Below are positions 55,353 to 64,000 of a DNA stretch of 64,000 nucleotides, in pieces. Below the pieces are notes generated by a model. It was not told where the DNA came from, did not search any database, and saw only the letters and a program-made list of their open reading frames with translations. Every line of letters begins with the position of its first letter. The first letter of the stretch is position 1. The position numbers and the translations under genes are program-made. Where the stretch lies: positions 1 through 64,000 of the forward strand of contig NZ_AHJE01000002.1 in the NCBI RefSeq assembly GCF_000243095.1. The letters are read 5' to 3'. This DNA is from Cupriavidus basilensis OR16 (GTDB lineage: Bacteria > Pseudomonadota > Gammaproteobacteria > Burkholderiales > Burkholderiaceae).

Positions 55353-57398
55353 TCAAAAGGACTCCCAGTCGCCGCCGGCCACGGCCAGGCTGCCAGCGGC
55401 CGGCGTGCGTGTGGCGCGGCGTGCCGCCGGCGCCACCACCGCGGCAGGCTTGGCCTGGCGAGCGGCGGGCAGCGACTTGGACGACAGCACAGGTTCGCGG
55501 CCCTGGCGCACCACAGGCGCGCGGGCCTTGCTGGGCAGCACGGGCTCGCGGCTGGTCCGCACGGCGCTGGCACGCGGCGTGGCGGCGGCCGGGCGGACCA
55601 CCGGCTTGGCGGCGGTTGCCGGCGTAACGCGGGCAGCCGCCGCGGCAGGTGCGGCAGGTGCGGCCTGGACTGCACGGGCGGCCGGAGCCGCGGCGTTGGC
55701 CGGTGCCGGACGAGCAACCGCCTGGCGCGCCGGCGGGTGGCTCTTGCCACCCACGGACGGGTGCCGTGCGGCGGCTGGCGGCACCACGCGCGCTGCCGCT
55801 ACCAGTCGCGGCGCTGGCGCCCGCGCGACGTGCGCTTGCACCGGCGTCACCTGGAACCGGGATACGTCGTCGACCAGCCCCGCGGCCTGCTGCTGCAAGC
55901 TCTCGGCGGCGGCGGCGGCTTGCTCCACCAGCGCAGCGTTCTGCTGCGTGACGCTTTCCATCTGGTTGATGGCGCGGTTGACCTGCTCGATGCCGGACGA
56001 CTGCTCCTCGCTGGCCGCGGCGATCTCGCCCATGATGTCGGTCACGCGCTTCACCGCGCCGACAATATCGTCCATGGTGCGGCCGGCGTCCTCGACCTGC
56101 CTGGCGCCATGGGCCACTTGCCCCACCGAGCCATTGATCAGTTGGCCGATTTCCTTGGCCGCGGACGAAGACCGCTGGGCCAGGCTGCGCACCTCCGCTG
56201 CCACCACGCTAAAACCACGCCCCTGCTCGCCAGCGCGAGCCGCCTCCACGGCCGCGTTGAGCGCCAGGATATTGGTCTGGAAGGCGATCCCTTCAATCAC
56301 ACCAACGATTTCAGCGACCTTGGCCGACGACTGCGAAATATGCTGCATGGTCTCGACCACGCCGCGCACAGCACGGCCGCCCTCGGTCGCCACCCCGGAA
56401 GCGCTCACCGCCAGTTCGTTGGCGTGGCGTGCGTTGGCAGCGTTCTGCTTGACTGTCGAGGTGAGCTGCTCCATGGAGGCCGCGGTCTGCTCAAGGGACG
56501 CCGCCTGCTCTTCCGTGCGCTGGGACAGGTCGGTATTGCCCCTGGCGATTTCCCGGGTGGCGCCATTGATCGAGCGCGTCGCGCCCTGGATGCCGTTCAC
56601 CAGTGCCGCCAACTGCCCGAAGGCGCGTTCCAGCGCGCCCAGCATGCGGCCCATCTCGTCATCGCTGCTGGCCTCGATGACATAAGTCAGGTTGCCGTGC
56701 GCGAGCGCCTGTGCCGCGTCCAGCGCTTGCCGCGCCGGCCGCGTGATCGAACGCGTGATGCCGATGCCGAGGATCGCCGCCAGGGCGAGCGCGGCCGCGG
56801 TCAGGCCCAGCAGCAGGTCGCGCGCCATTTCATAGCTGGCGTTGGCCTCTTGCACGGCAGCCAGGGCCACCTTGCGCCCGCCGTCGGACAATTCGCTCAG
56901 CTTGTCGAAGTAAGGCGCCTGGGCCGCCGGCAGGGTCGCCACCAATGCGCTGCGGGCGTTGTCGAACTCGCCGCCTTCCAACTGGCGCAGCACGGTGCCG
57001 AGCTGGCTGTCGTAGGCATTGCGTGCCTCAATCAGGGCACGATAGGTTTCCCGGATCTCAGGCTTGGCCGACTTGGACAGCCACTTCCCCAGTTCATCCA
57101 GCGCACCGCCCATGTCCTGGCGCAGCGCGCCGATACGCTCGGCGTTGCGCCGCACGGCGACCGGATCTTCATTCAGGGTGGCGTCGCGCACCAAGATGCC
57201 GGTGCGCAGCGCGTCTTGCTTGACGCGCTCGATCTCCAGCACCTTGAACAGGCGCCCTTCCACCGTCAGGCGCATCGATTCGTTCATGGTGCGCAGGGAC
57301 ATCATGCCCAGCACAGCCACGGCTACCAGCAGCAGCGCCACCAGCGAAAACGCCACCGTCAGGCGCGCCCCAATGCCAAAGTTTCGCAACCAACGCAT
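55353..57398 (-). CDS. Methyl-accepting chemotaxis protein with C-terminal DWESF
   Basis: This 681-residue chemoreceptor has TM1 (about 11-33), a periplasmic four-helix sensor (about 35-188), TM2 (about 190-212), HAMP, then the signalling hairpin with the conserved tip EGIAFQTNILALNAAVEAARAG. An Ala/Pro-rich tail of about 150 residues containing a SREPVLPSK/GREPVLSSK repeat leads to a terminal DWESF. That fits the xWxxF pentapeptide that tethers CheR/CheB in high-abundance receptors. No ligand can be assigned. Confidence 0.92.
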   Translation of the reverse strand: MRWLRNFGIGARLTVAFSLVALLLVAVAVLGMMSLRTMNESMRLTVEGRLFKVLEIERVKQDALRTGILVRDATLNEDPVAVRRNAERIGALRQDMGGALDELGKWLSKSAKPEIRETYRALIEARNAYDSQLGTVLRQLEGGEFDNARSALVATLPAAQAPYFDKLSELSDGGRKVALAAVQEANASYEMARDLLLGLTAAALALAAILGIGITRSITRPARQALDAAQALAHGNLTYVIEASSDDEMGRMLGALERAFGQLAALVNGIQGATRSINGATREIARGNTDLSQRTEEQAASLEQTAASMEQLTSTVKQNAANARHANELAVSASGVATEGGRAVRGVVETMQHISQSSAKVAEIVGVIEGIAFQTNILALNAAVEAARAGEQGRGFSVVAAEVRSLAQRSSSAAKEIGQLINGSVGQVAHGARQVEDAGRTMDDIVGAVKRVTDIMGEIAAASEEQSSGIEQVNRAINQMESVTQQNAALVEQAAAAAESLQQQAAGLVDDVSRFQVTPVQAHVARAPAPRLVAAARVVPPAAARHPSVGGKSHPPARQAVARPAPANAAAPAARAVQAAPAAPAAAAARVTPATAAKPVVRPAAATPRASAVRTSREPVLPSKARAPVVRQGREPVLSSKSLPAARQAKPAAVVAPAARRATRTPAAGSLAVAGGDWESF

Positions 57399-58341
57399 CT
57401 TCCCGGCTCCTTTTTATTCTTACTCGCGCGTGCTTTATCCTCGCCCCGGACAGATTTCCGGAGCGACGCCGCATCGCGGGCTTAACGGCAGGGACGGCGG
57501 CAAGCTTGAGGGCTACGAAGCGACTTCTGCAAAGAAGCGCAGAAATGCGGATTTGAAAGGAAATATGAGGGGGAAAAGCCTGGCAATTCGAGCAATTGGC
57601 CGGCTGCAACCTGTCGTCTAATGTCACCCATGCACTTCGAAGTGCCGCCACCGGCGCTTGCCGTCGAGGGCACACAACGAACAAAGTGGGCGCACAAAAA
57701 AAGAAGCCCACGCGCGGGGTGCTCGTAGGCTTTCCAGGACTGCTTAGAGCCGAAAGGCTCACGGGGCAATATAAACCTGCTTACATGAGGTGTAAATCCC
57801 ATTTCTATCAGGGATATCTCTGATAGCAAAAGTGCTGGCGATGCCACTCATGTGGCGAATACCTGGCATGGGATGCTTCACGGTAGCAGGCCAAGGCCGC
57901 CTTGTTGCCCGCAAACCTTTGCTAGCAGGGGAATGCGGGCGCGGGTGGCGTTGGGACTTGCTACGCCGACGCCCGTCACCTCATCGGACAGCAGCGTGGC
58001 ACAATTGTTTTATTAGAGGAAAACCTCTACACGAGACGCGCCTCCCCAATCGTCAAAATTTGTAAAATTTTGTTACTCTCGCCCCTGAAGTCTTCCTCTT
58101 CTCTTCTGGCGGCGTCGCCCGCCTCAGCTTGCGGGGCAGCATCGGATCCGCCGCCCGGACACAAGCCAGGGCCGGTCCCGGTCCATGCCGCCTCGTCCCG
58201 CGCCAGCAGCGAGAGCGGATGTTTCATCCCCCGCCCCGCCCAGCCGGTGCCCAACCGTGCTGTACCCCCCCCATTTGCCCAGGCCCAGTTATTGGACCGT
58301 CGCCAGCCGCCAGAACCCGAGCGGGCTCTTCCGGAGAAGTT
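57399..58341. other. 943-base region without a confident gene, between MCP and Hfq-like gene
   Basis: GC falls compared with the flanks. It holds a near-perfect 20-bp palindrome (57806-57825) and an AT-rich block around 58055-58075 (AAAATTTGTAAAATTTTG) that could include a promoter. Short open frames on either strand have no protein-like character. Regulatory RNA or long untranslated leaders are possible. Confidence 0.4.
57806..57825. repeat. 20-bp near-perfect palindrome
   Basis: TATCAGGGATATCTCTGATA pairs in 9 of 10 positions. It lies in the long non-coding region about 400 bases upstream of the MCP start, and is a plausible regulator-binding site. Confidence 0.7.
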
Positions 58342-58665
58342 GTGAACAAGAAGGAAACCAGGATCGCTCGCCCGAGCCGGAACCTGCAGCACCTGCAGCT
58401 CTCCACCCACAGCGCAAGTCGCAATCCTGTCGTCGTGCACCTGTCGAACGGAATTCGGCTGCACGGCGTGATCGTCGCCGCGGACAACTATATGGTGCTG
58501 CTGGCGGAGTCTGCGCAGGACCCGATGCCGCAAATCGTCTACAAGCACTCCATTGCCGTGATCACGCCGGCCAACGCGCCCGAGGCCATGGCCTGCGTGC
58601 CCGGGGCGGAGACCTCGCCGGAGTTTGTCAGCTTATATACACCGCGTACCCGCAAGCGCCGCTAG
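58342..58665 (+). CDS. Hfq-like Sm-domain protein
   Basis: This 107-residue protein starts at GTG with GGAGAAG upstream. Residues about 27-78 follow Hfq: PVVVHLSNGIRLHGVIVAADNYMVLL (Sm1-like) and IVYKHSIAVITPA (the YKH Sm2 signature). The usual Hfq N-terminal QDPFLN is replaced by a basic stretch (KKETRIARPSRNLQHLQL), an acidic spacer QDPMPQ precedes Sm2, and the tail is short and basic (TPRTRKRR). It is probably a paralogue of Hfq acting on RNA, placed directly upstream of flagellin. Confidence 0.72.
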   Translation: MNKKETRIARPSRNLQHLQLSTHSASRNPVVVHLSNGIRLHGVIVAADNYMVLLAESAQDPMPQIVYKHSIAVITPANAPEAMACVPGAETSPEFVSLYTPRTRKRR

Positions 58666-58752
58666 GCGTTGCCGGCGCCGCACCGCAGGCCCGGACGGAC
58701 TCGTTTTACCCCGAAGCCGTCACTTAGTTTCAATCCATCACAAAGATCACTC

Positions 58753-58779
58753 TAAATCTTTTCCGGCCCTAACCGATAA
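58753..58779 (+). promoter_or_regulatory. Sigma-28 (FliA) promoter of flagellin
   Basis: TAAA at 58753-58756, 15 bases, then ACCGATAA at 58772-58779 matches the FliA consensus TAAA-N15-GCCGATAA with one mismatch, about 100 bases before fliC. Confidence 0.85.
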
Positions 58780-58880
58780 CCCAAACAACGGTGGCACTTC
58801 TGCCCAGCATTGCCTGGCAGCCAACGTTGCGGCAACAGCCGGATTGCACAACTCACTTGTAAAAGAATAGGAGTCGTACC

Positions 58881-60209
58881 ATGTCGATGGTCATCAATAC
58901 CAACACGTTGTCCCTGATGACGCAGAACAACCTGAGCTCGTCGCAATCGTCGCTGAACAGCGCGATCCAGCGCCTGTCCTCGGGCCTGCGTATTAACAGC
59001 GCCAAGGATGACGCTGCTGGCCAGGCAATTGCCAACCGCTTCACCTCGAACATCAACGGCCTGACCCAAGCTCAACGTAACGCCAACGACGGTATCTCGC
59101 TGTCGCAAACCACTGAAGGCGCGCTGACCGAAGTCAACAACAACCTGCAAGCTATCCGTACCCTGGCCGTGCAAGCCGCAACGGGCAGCAACTCGACCAG
59201 CGATCTGAAGTCGATCCAGGACGAAATTACCCAGCGTATGGCTGAAATCGACCGTACGTCGCAACAAACCGACTTCAACGGCGTGAAGGTCCTGTCGTCG
59301 ACCGCATCGTCGCTGAAGGTGCAAGTTGGCGCGCAAGACGGCCAGACCATCTCGATCGACCTGAAGGAAATCAGCTCGAAGACCCTGGGCATGACGGGCT
59401 TCACGGTTGCCAAGAACTCGCTGGCAACCAGCGCCGCCATCACCACCGTGGTCGCCGCTTCGGGTTCCGCACCGGTCGCAGTTGACCTGAGCGCAGCCGC
59501 AACCTCCCTGACGACCGCCACCGGCGCAACCGTCAACGCCAAGGACCTGCAACTGAGCAACGTGCTGGACTCGGCCGGCAATGCCACCAAGAGCTACGTG
59601 GTCAAGTCGGGCAGCGACTACTACGCAGCATCGGTTGACAATGCCACCGGCAAGGTCGTCCTGAACACGGCCGACATCAAGATTGGCGACGCAGCCAACG
59701 GCAACACGGGTAACACCGTGACTGGCCAGCTGGTCAAGGTTGGCGCTGACTCCAACGGCGCGGCCGTTGCCTACGTGACCCAAGGCGGCAACAACTACGC
59801 TCTGGACAGCACCTCGGGCCCGGCAGCACTGGTCAACGGCGGCTCCGCTGCTTCGACCACCAGCAACTCCACCCAGATCGAACTGAGCACCAGCGGCACC
59901 ACCACCGCTACCACCGCCTTCACCGGCGTGGGCAGCACCAACCCGCTGACCACGATCGACGCCGCACTGGCAACGGTCGACAAGCTGCGCAGCTCGCTGG
60001 GCGCCGTGCAAAACCGCTTCAACTCGGCAATCTCCAACCTGGGTTCGGCTGTCACGAACCTGTCGGCATCGCGCTCGCGCATTCAAGACGCCGACTACGC
60101 GACGGAAGTGTCGAACATGTCGCGCGCCCAGATCCTGCAACAAGCAGGTACGGCTGTGCTGGCCCAGGCCAACCAGACCACCCAAGGCGTGCTGTCGCTG
60201 CTGCGTTAA
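58881..60209 (+). CDS. fliC: Flagellin
   Basis: This 442-residue filament protein has conserved D0/D1 ends: SLMTQNNLSSSQSSLNSAI, RINSAKDDAAGQAIANRF at the N-terminus and SRIQDADYATEVSNMSRAQ ending QGVLSLLR at the C-terminus. The central part (about 170-370) is Ser/Thr/Ala-rich and presumably surface-exposed. AGGAG lies before the ATG. Two hairpins follow the stop. Confidence 0.96.
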   Translation: MSMVINTNTLSLMTQNNLSSSQSSLNSAIQRLSSGLRINSAKDDAAGQAIANRFTSNINGLTQAQRNANDGISLSQTTEGALTEVNNNLQAIRTLAVQAATGSNSTSDLKSIQDEITQRMAEIDRTSQQTDFNGVKVLSSTASSLKVQVGAQDGQTISIDLKEISSKTLGMTGFTVAKNSLATSAAITTVVAASGSAPVAVDLSAAATSLTTATGATVNAKDLQLSNVLDSAGNATKSYVVKSGSDYYAASVDNATGKVVLNTADIKIGDAANGNTGNTVTGQLVKVGADSNGAAVAYVTQGGNNYALDSTSGPAALVNGGSAASTTSNSTQIELSTSGTTTATTAFTGVGSTNPLTTIDAALATVDKLRSSLGAVQNRFNSAISNLGSAVTNLSASRSRIQDADYATEVSNMSRAQILQQAGTAVLAQANQTTQGVLSLLR

Positions 60210-60236
60210 TCCCGCAACAGTCGTCACCCTCCTAGT

Positions 60237-60262
60237 AGTGCCGGGTCTTCGGGCCCGGCACT
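60237..60262 (+). terminator. Hairpin after fliC
   Basis: AGTGCCGGG and CCCGGCACT form a perfect 9-bp stem with an eight-base loop. No long T tract follows, so it may act in mRNA stabilisation or partial termination. Confidence 0.7.
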
Positions 60263-60276
60263 GCCGGGAATGCTTC

Positions 60277-60295
60277 CAGAGCGGTCTCCGCTCTG
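60277..60295 (+). terminator. Second hairpin after fliC
   Basis: CAGAGCGG, TCT, CCGCTCTG is a perfect 8-bp stem, 15 bases after the first hairpin. Confidence 0.65.
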
Positions 60296-60349
60296 AAAGC
60301 GTTTCCACCGGGGCTTTTATGCTCCGACCCAACCGCCGCGAGACAGACC

Positions 60350-60727
60350 ATGATCAGATCGCCCGAACTGCTATCGCCCATGACCGCCACGCCAACCGCC
60401 ACCCCGGCTGCGCCCGCGGAGACGGCAAGCGCGCCCGCGGCCGCCCAGCAAGCAGGTTCGGCCGTTGCCCAAGGCACCGCCGCCAGCAAGACGGAGGGCG
60501 CCAACCCCAAGGAACTGGCCAGCGCGCTTGCCAGCCTCAACGATGCCTTGCGGGCCACGCCGGTCGAGGTGCGGTTCAGCATCGACAGCGAAACACACAG
60601 ATTCGTGATGGTCGTGGTGGACAAAGCCACTGGCGACACCATCCGTCAGTTTCCCTCGAAAGAAGTCCTGCGCATCACCCGTGCCATCGACAAGCTGCAA
60701 GGCCTACTGATTCACCAGACCGCTTGA
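60350..60727 (+). CDS. flaG: FlaG family flagellar protein
   Basis: This 125-residue protein has an Ala/Pro/Thr-rich N-terminal 50 residues followed by the FlaG domain: VEVRFSIDSETHRFVMVVVDKATGDTIRQFPSKEVLRIT. FlaG proteins affect filament length; location between fliC and fliD is typical. Confidence 0.9.
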   Translation: MIRSPELLSPMTATPTATPAAPAETASAPAAAQQAGSAVAQGTAASKTEGANPKELASALASLNDALRATPVEVRFSIDSETHRFVMVVVDKATGDTIRQFPSKEVLRITRAIDKLQGLLIHQTA

Positions 60728-60773
60728 GCGGCCAACCTTCCCCCCTCGAACAAAGTCATCACAGGTAGCAATC

Positions 60774-62201
60774 ATGAGTTCATCGATTTCGTCGCTTGGC
60801 GTTGGTTCCGGACTGGACCTCAGTACCTTGTTGACTAACCTGCAGACGGGGGAAGAGGCAAAGCTCACGCCGATCACGGAGCAGCAGACTGCCGCGACCA
60901 CCAAGCTGTCGGCTTACGGCACGCTCCAGGGCGCCGTGGCCGCGTTCCAGACCGCAGCCGCCGCGCTCGGCATGTCCAGCCTGTATAACAGCACCAGCAC
61001 CACGTCGAGCAACACCAGTGTGCTGACCACGGCCGCGGACAAAACCGCGGTGGCGGGCAGCTATGCCGTTAACGTGACGGCCCTGGCACAGTCGCAGACG
61101 CTGGTGTCCAACGGCATCACCGACAGCACCGGCCAGCTACTGGGCAGCGCCAGCATCAAGATCGAGTTCGGCACCACCAGCGGCACGACGTTCACGCCAG
61201 GCAGTGGCACGCCCACCACGATCAATATCAATGGCACCAACAACACGCTGACCGGCATCCGCGATGCGATCAACGCGGCCAATGCCGGCGTCACCGCCAG
61301 CATCGTCAATGATGGCAGCAGCACGCCCTATCACCTGGTGATGACGTCCAACACGACCGGCGCTGCGTCAAGCATGCGCGTGACGGTTGCCAGCAATGGC
61401 GCGGGCGACCCCAGCACCATCAGCGGCCTGCTGTCATACGACCCGGCCGGCACCAAGGCCATGGCCGAGAATGTCAAGGCCGCGGACGCCAAGCTCACCA
61501 TCAATGGCTTGGCGATCACTAGCGCCACCAACACGGTCCAGGGCGCTGCGCAGGGCGTCACGATGAACCTGGCCACGCTCGGCTCCAGCACGATCAGCGT
61601 GTCCACCGACACCTCGACGATGGCCGGCGCGGTGCAGAACTTTGTCTCCGCCTACAACACGCTGCAGACCACGGCCGGCAATCTGTCCAGCTACGACGCG
61701 ACCAACAAGACCGCGGGCGTGCTGCTGGGCGACAGCACCCTGCGCACGATCGAGAACCAACTGCGCTCCGTGATCAACACGCCGCAGACGGGCGCCAGCG
61801 GCAGCCTGAACAACCTGACGCAGATCGGCATCGGCTTCAACGCGGACGGCACCATGTCGCTCGACACCTCCAAGTTGAACAGCGTATTGGCCAGCAACAA
61901 AGCCGGCGTGGCCCAGCTGTTCAGCGGCACGGACGGCAAGTCGGGCTATGGCAACCAGCTGGCGACCATGGCAGCCGGTTTCTCCAGCACCAGCGGCGCG
62001 CTGACCACCGCCACCAACGGCGTCAACGCGCAACTCAAGTCGCTGGCTACGGACTACACCGACATGTCCGCCCAGATCGATGCCACCGTCGCGCAGTATC
62101 GTACCCAGTTCCAGCAACTGGACTCGATCATGTCGCAGATGACCGCCACCAAGAACTATCTAACGCAGCAGTTTTCTGCTGCGAGCGGCACGACGGCCTG
62201 A
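60774..62201 (+). CDS. fliD: Flagellar filament cap protein
   Basis: This 475-residue hook-associated protein 2 has an N-terminal SSLGVGSGLDLSTLLTNL, a central Ser/Thr-rich variable region, and the C-terminal LNNLTQIGIGFNADGTMSLD and coiled end (RTQFQQLDSIMSQMTATKNYLTQQF). It caps the growing filament and is followed by its usual partners fliS and fliT. Confidence 0.95.
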   Translation: MSSSISSLGVGSGLDLSTLLTNLQTGEEAKLTPITEQQTAATTKLSAYGTLQGAVAAFQTAAAALGMSSLYNSTSTTSSNTSVLTTAADKTAVAGSYAVNVTALAQSQTLVSNGITDSTGQLLGSASIKIEFGTTSGTTFTPGSGTPTTININGTNNTLTGIRDAINAANAGVTASIVNDGSSTPYHLVMTSNTTGAASSMRVTVASNGAGDPSTISGLLSYDPAGTKAMAENVKAADAKLTINGLAITSATNTVQGAAQGVTMNLATLGSSTISVSTDTSTMAGAVQNFVSAYNTLQTTAGNLSSYDATNKTAGVLLGDSTLRTIENQLRSVINTPQTGASGSLNNLTQIGIGFNADGTMSLDTSKLNSVLASNKAGVAQLFSGTDGKSGYGNQLATMAAGFSSTSGALTTATNGVNAQLKSLATDYTDMSAQIDATVAQYRTQFQQLDSIMSQMTATKNYLTQQFSAASGTTA

Positions 62202-62251
62202 CCCACGTCAGCCCGTTCGCACCCGCCGCACCAAACCTAGGGATCGTCGCC

Positions 62252-62692
62252 ATGTACGCACGCACTGCCGCCAACGCCTACGCCAATGTAGGCGTCCAGA
62301 CCGGAGCCATGAGCGCCTCTCCGCACCGGCTCATCGTGATGCTGTTCGACGGCGCGCGGGCCGCCATCGCCCGCGCGCGCTTCCACATGGAAGCGGGCAA
62401 GATCGCCGACAAGGGCATGGCCATTTCGAAGGCGATCGAGATCATCGACAGCGGCCTGCGCGCCTCGCTGGACCACGGCGCCAGCGCCGAACTGACGGGC
62501 AACCTCGATGCGCTCTACGAGTACATGACCCGCCAGCTCATGCTGGCCAACCTGCATAACGATGACGACCGGCTGTTCGAAGTGGACAAGCTGCTGGCCG
62601 AGCTGGCCTCGGCGTGGAGTCAGATCGACCCTGCCGCGGAGCCGGAGCAACAGTCGCTGCGGCCCCCGGAAGCTGTCTCGGTAGGGGTATGA
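62252..62692 (+). CDS. fliS: Flagellin export chaperone
   Basis: This 146-residue protein has AYANVGVQTGAMSASPHRLIVMLFDGA, AIEIIDSGLRASLD, ELTGNLDALYEYMTRQL and ANLHNDD, the full FliS pattern. It binds flagellin's C-terminus in the cytoplasm. Confidence 0.95.
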   Translation: MYARTAANAYANVGVQTGAMSASPHRLIVMLFDGARAAIARARFHMEAGKIADKGMAISKAIEIIDSGLRASLDHGASAELTGNLDALYEYMTRQLMLANLHNDDDRLFEVDKLLAELASAWSQIDPAAEPEQQSLRPPEAVSVGV

Positions 62693-62693
62693 C

Positions 62694-63035
62694 ATGCTCA
62701 GGCAAAAGAACCGTCTCATCGCCTGCTATGAAGAACTGCTCGGCCTGTCCGGGCAGATGTGCGAAGCCGCACGCGCTAGCGACTGGGACACCCTGAGCGC
62801 GTTGCAGACCCGTTACGTAGCCCAGGTCAATGTGCTGCGCAATAACGACGACGTGGCCTTGCTCTCGCCTCAGGAGCGCCGCTACCGCTATCAGATGCTG
62901 GAGAGCATCCTGTCGCAGGACGCCGCCATCCGCAACCTGGTGATGCCCCAGCTCGAACGCCTCGGCGACATGCTCAATCACTCGCGCCGCCGCCTGGAAC
63001 TGCACCACACCTACGGCGCTGACGCAACCCTCTGA
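62694..63035 (+). CDS. fliT: Flagellar protein FliT
   Basis: This 113-residue helical protein directly follows fliS with one base between. MLRQKNRLIACYEELLGLSGQM and PQERRYRYQMLESILSQDAAIRNL fit FliT, the FliD export chaperone. Divergent in sequence, assigned mainly by position. Confidence 0.82.
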   Translation: MLRQKNRLIACYEELLGLSGQMCEAARASDWDTLSALQTRYVAQVNVLRNNDDVALLSPQERRYRYQMLESILSQDAAIRNLVMPQLERLGDMLNHSRRRLELHHTYGADATL

Positions 63036-63043
63036 TACGCTGA

Positions 63044-64000
63044 ATGGTCGGCATCAATCTTCCGCCGGACCCTTCGCTCGCGCTGCGTGCGGATACGCAA
63101 GGCCTCACATCCGCACTGAGCGTAGCCAAGCTGGCCGCACTGCTGCCCACGGGCACCGTCACCGATACGGTGGGCCCCGCTACTGGCGGCCCCACGGTGC
63201 AGCAAGGCCGTCCTGGCCAGGTCAACGGCGGCGGGCTCAACCCCGAGGCCGGCACGGCGCCAGCCTCGGCGCGCGAGACCTTGAGCTCGGCTGCGCGCGT
63301 CATCCTGGATATCCTGGAAGGCACCGAATCCACGCCGCTGCGCGGCTCCGCCCCACTCCTGCCCACACCGCCCGGCAGCGGCCAGGCTGCCACGCTGGCC
63401 AGTGCGCTGGCGCGCCAGGTCGGGCAAAGCGGCCTGTTCTACGAATCCCACCTGGGACAGCTGCTCAACGGCACGCGCAGTCTGGACAGCCTGCTGCGCG
63501 AGCCGCAAGCCATGCTGGGCCGCCCGCCGGGCACGCCTGACGCCGGCAACCCTGACGCGAACGCGAACGCAAGCGCCAACGCCAACACGAGCGGCGTGCC
63601 GCGGCCCGTGTTGGCGCTGACGTATGAGTCCTCGGCAAGCCCTGCCGCGCCGCCCGCACCGGCGGCGCAGGCGCAACCGCCGGCCGCCAGCGGTACGGCC
63701 ATCAACCTGGCAGCCGCAACCCTGGGGGCACTCGTCGATGCCGAGGCGGGCCCAGCGGCCCCCGTGCCGGCGCCGCGAGGCTCAGGCAACAGCAACAGCA
63801 ACACGGCGCAACCCGCCGCTGCTCCCTCGTCGCTGCCAGTCCCGCAAGGCCCCTCGGCCCATCTTGCCCATCAGGCCACGCTGGCTTACCAGGCGGCGTC
63901 AGCGGCACAGGCGGGGCCGCCGGCGCAAGCCAGGCATCTGGACATCGATAGCGCCTGGCGCGATGGCGGCACCGCGGTCGAGGCTCGGCAACTGGCGGCG
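63044..64000 (+). CDS. fliK: FliK-like hook-length control protein, partial (runs off the window)
   Basis: The frame stays open from the ATG at 63044 to the right edge (319 codons). SGLFYESHLGQLLNGTRSLDSLL is characteristic of betaproteobacterial FliK-type proteins. The rest is Ala/Pro/Asn-rich low-complexity sequence including an NANASANANT run and a GSGNSNSNT stretch, as in FliK linkers. The C-terminal domain lies beyond the window. Confidence 0.72.
   Translation, partial: MVGINLPPDPSLALRADTQGLTSALSVAKLAALLPTGTVTDTVGPATGGPTVQQGRPGQVNGGGLNPEAGTAPASARETLSSAARVILDILEGTESTPLRGSAPLLPTPPGSGQAATLASALARQVGQSGLFYESHLGQLLNGTRSLDSLLREPQAMLGRPPGTPDAGNPDANANASANANTSGVPRPVLALTYESSASPAAPPAPAAQAQPPAASGTAINLAAATLGALVDAEAGPAAPVPAPRGSGNSNSNTAQPAAAPSSLPVPQGPSAHLAHQATLAYQAASAAQAGPPAQARHLDIDSAWRDGGTAVEARQLAA

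Noticed and set aside
55737-57485. 582-codon plus-strand frame
   Set aside because: Antisense to the chemoreceptor gene; no domain features.

Overview
The window looks like a high-GC betaproteobacterial chromosome, most likely Cupriavidus or a close Burkholderiales relative. This rests on gene content: a paaABCDE operon with paaN and paaK, Bug-type periplasmic receptors, a Crp/Fnr gene divergent from an acyl-CoA ligase, a cyclohexanecarboxylate bad/ali cluster, and a fliC-flaG-fliD-fliS-fliT-fliK order. Coding density is high. No rRNA, tRNA, CRISPR array or intact insertion sequence was recognised.

Bases 1-20505 form one co-directional accessory locus for a lipo-polyketide-peptide, probably a metallophore. 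It encodes a FyuA-like TonB-dependent receptor, two exporter-fold ABC half-transporters of the YbtP/YbtQ type, a fatty-acyl-AMP ligase with a carrier domain, a KS-AT-ACP polyketide synthase, and an NRPS of architecture Cy-A-T-C-A-T. It also encodes a PLP-dependent aspartate decarboxylase, a stand-alone thioesterase, a second (pyruvoyl, PanD-type) aspartate decarboxylase, and a 4'-phosphopantetheinyl transferase. Nearly all genes overlap or touch. The second adenylation domain carries a beta-alanine-like pocket, which fits the two beta-alanine-forming enzymes in the same operon. The assembly line is damaged or mis-assembled at three points: near 8.12, 10.32 and 14.07 kb.

Bases 20506-31500 hold a second accessory cluster that looks lipid-related. 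It contains a PAP2-phosphatase/desaturase fusion, two GNAT-like acyltransferases, an alpha/beta hydrolase, a ferritin-like predicted metal hydrolase, the stump of an acyltransferase-3, two further membrane desaturases, a GH3-type acyl-amide synthetase and a decayed Rieske oxygenase. An N-terminally truncated M20 amidohydrolase starting near 31.62 kb probably marks where accessory DNA joined the core chromosome.

Bases 32.3-43.9 kb carry an acyl-CoA ligase with a divergent Crp/Fnr regulator, a Bug receptor and the phenylacetyl-CoA epoxidase operon paaABCDE-paaN-paaK. A candidate TetR-type operator lies in front of paaA. Bases 45.6-51.7 kb hold badH-badI-aliB-aliA-badK with a divergent MarR regulator, a route for cyclohexanecarboxylate. 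Next come a Bug receptor and a DHA2 efflux pump, both frame-disrupted, and a DUF190 protein.

Bases 55.3-64 kb are a chemotaxis and flagellar region: an MCP ending in a CheR-docking-type pentapeptide, an Hfq-like Sm protein, flagellin behind a sigma-28 promoter, FlaG, FliD, FliS, FliT and a FliK-like protein that runs off the right edge.

Several genes contain small indels. Some sit in homopolymers and may be sequencing error. Others, such as a 13-bp tandem duplication in the Rieske gene, look like real slippage or decay.
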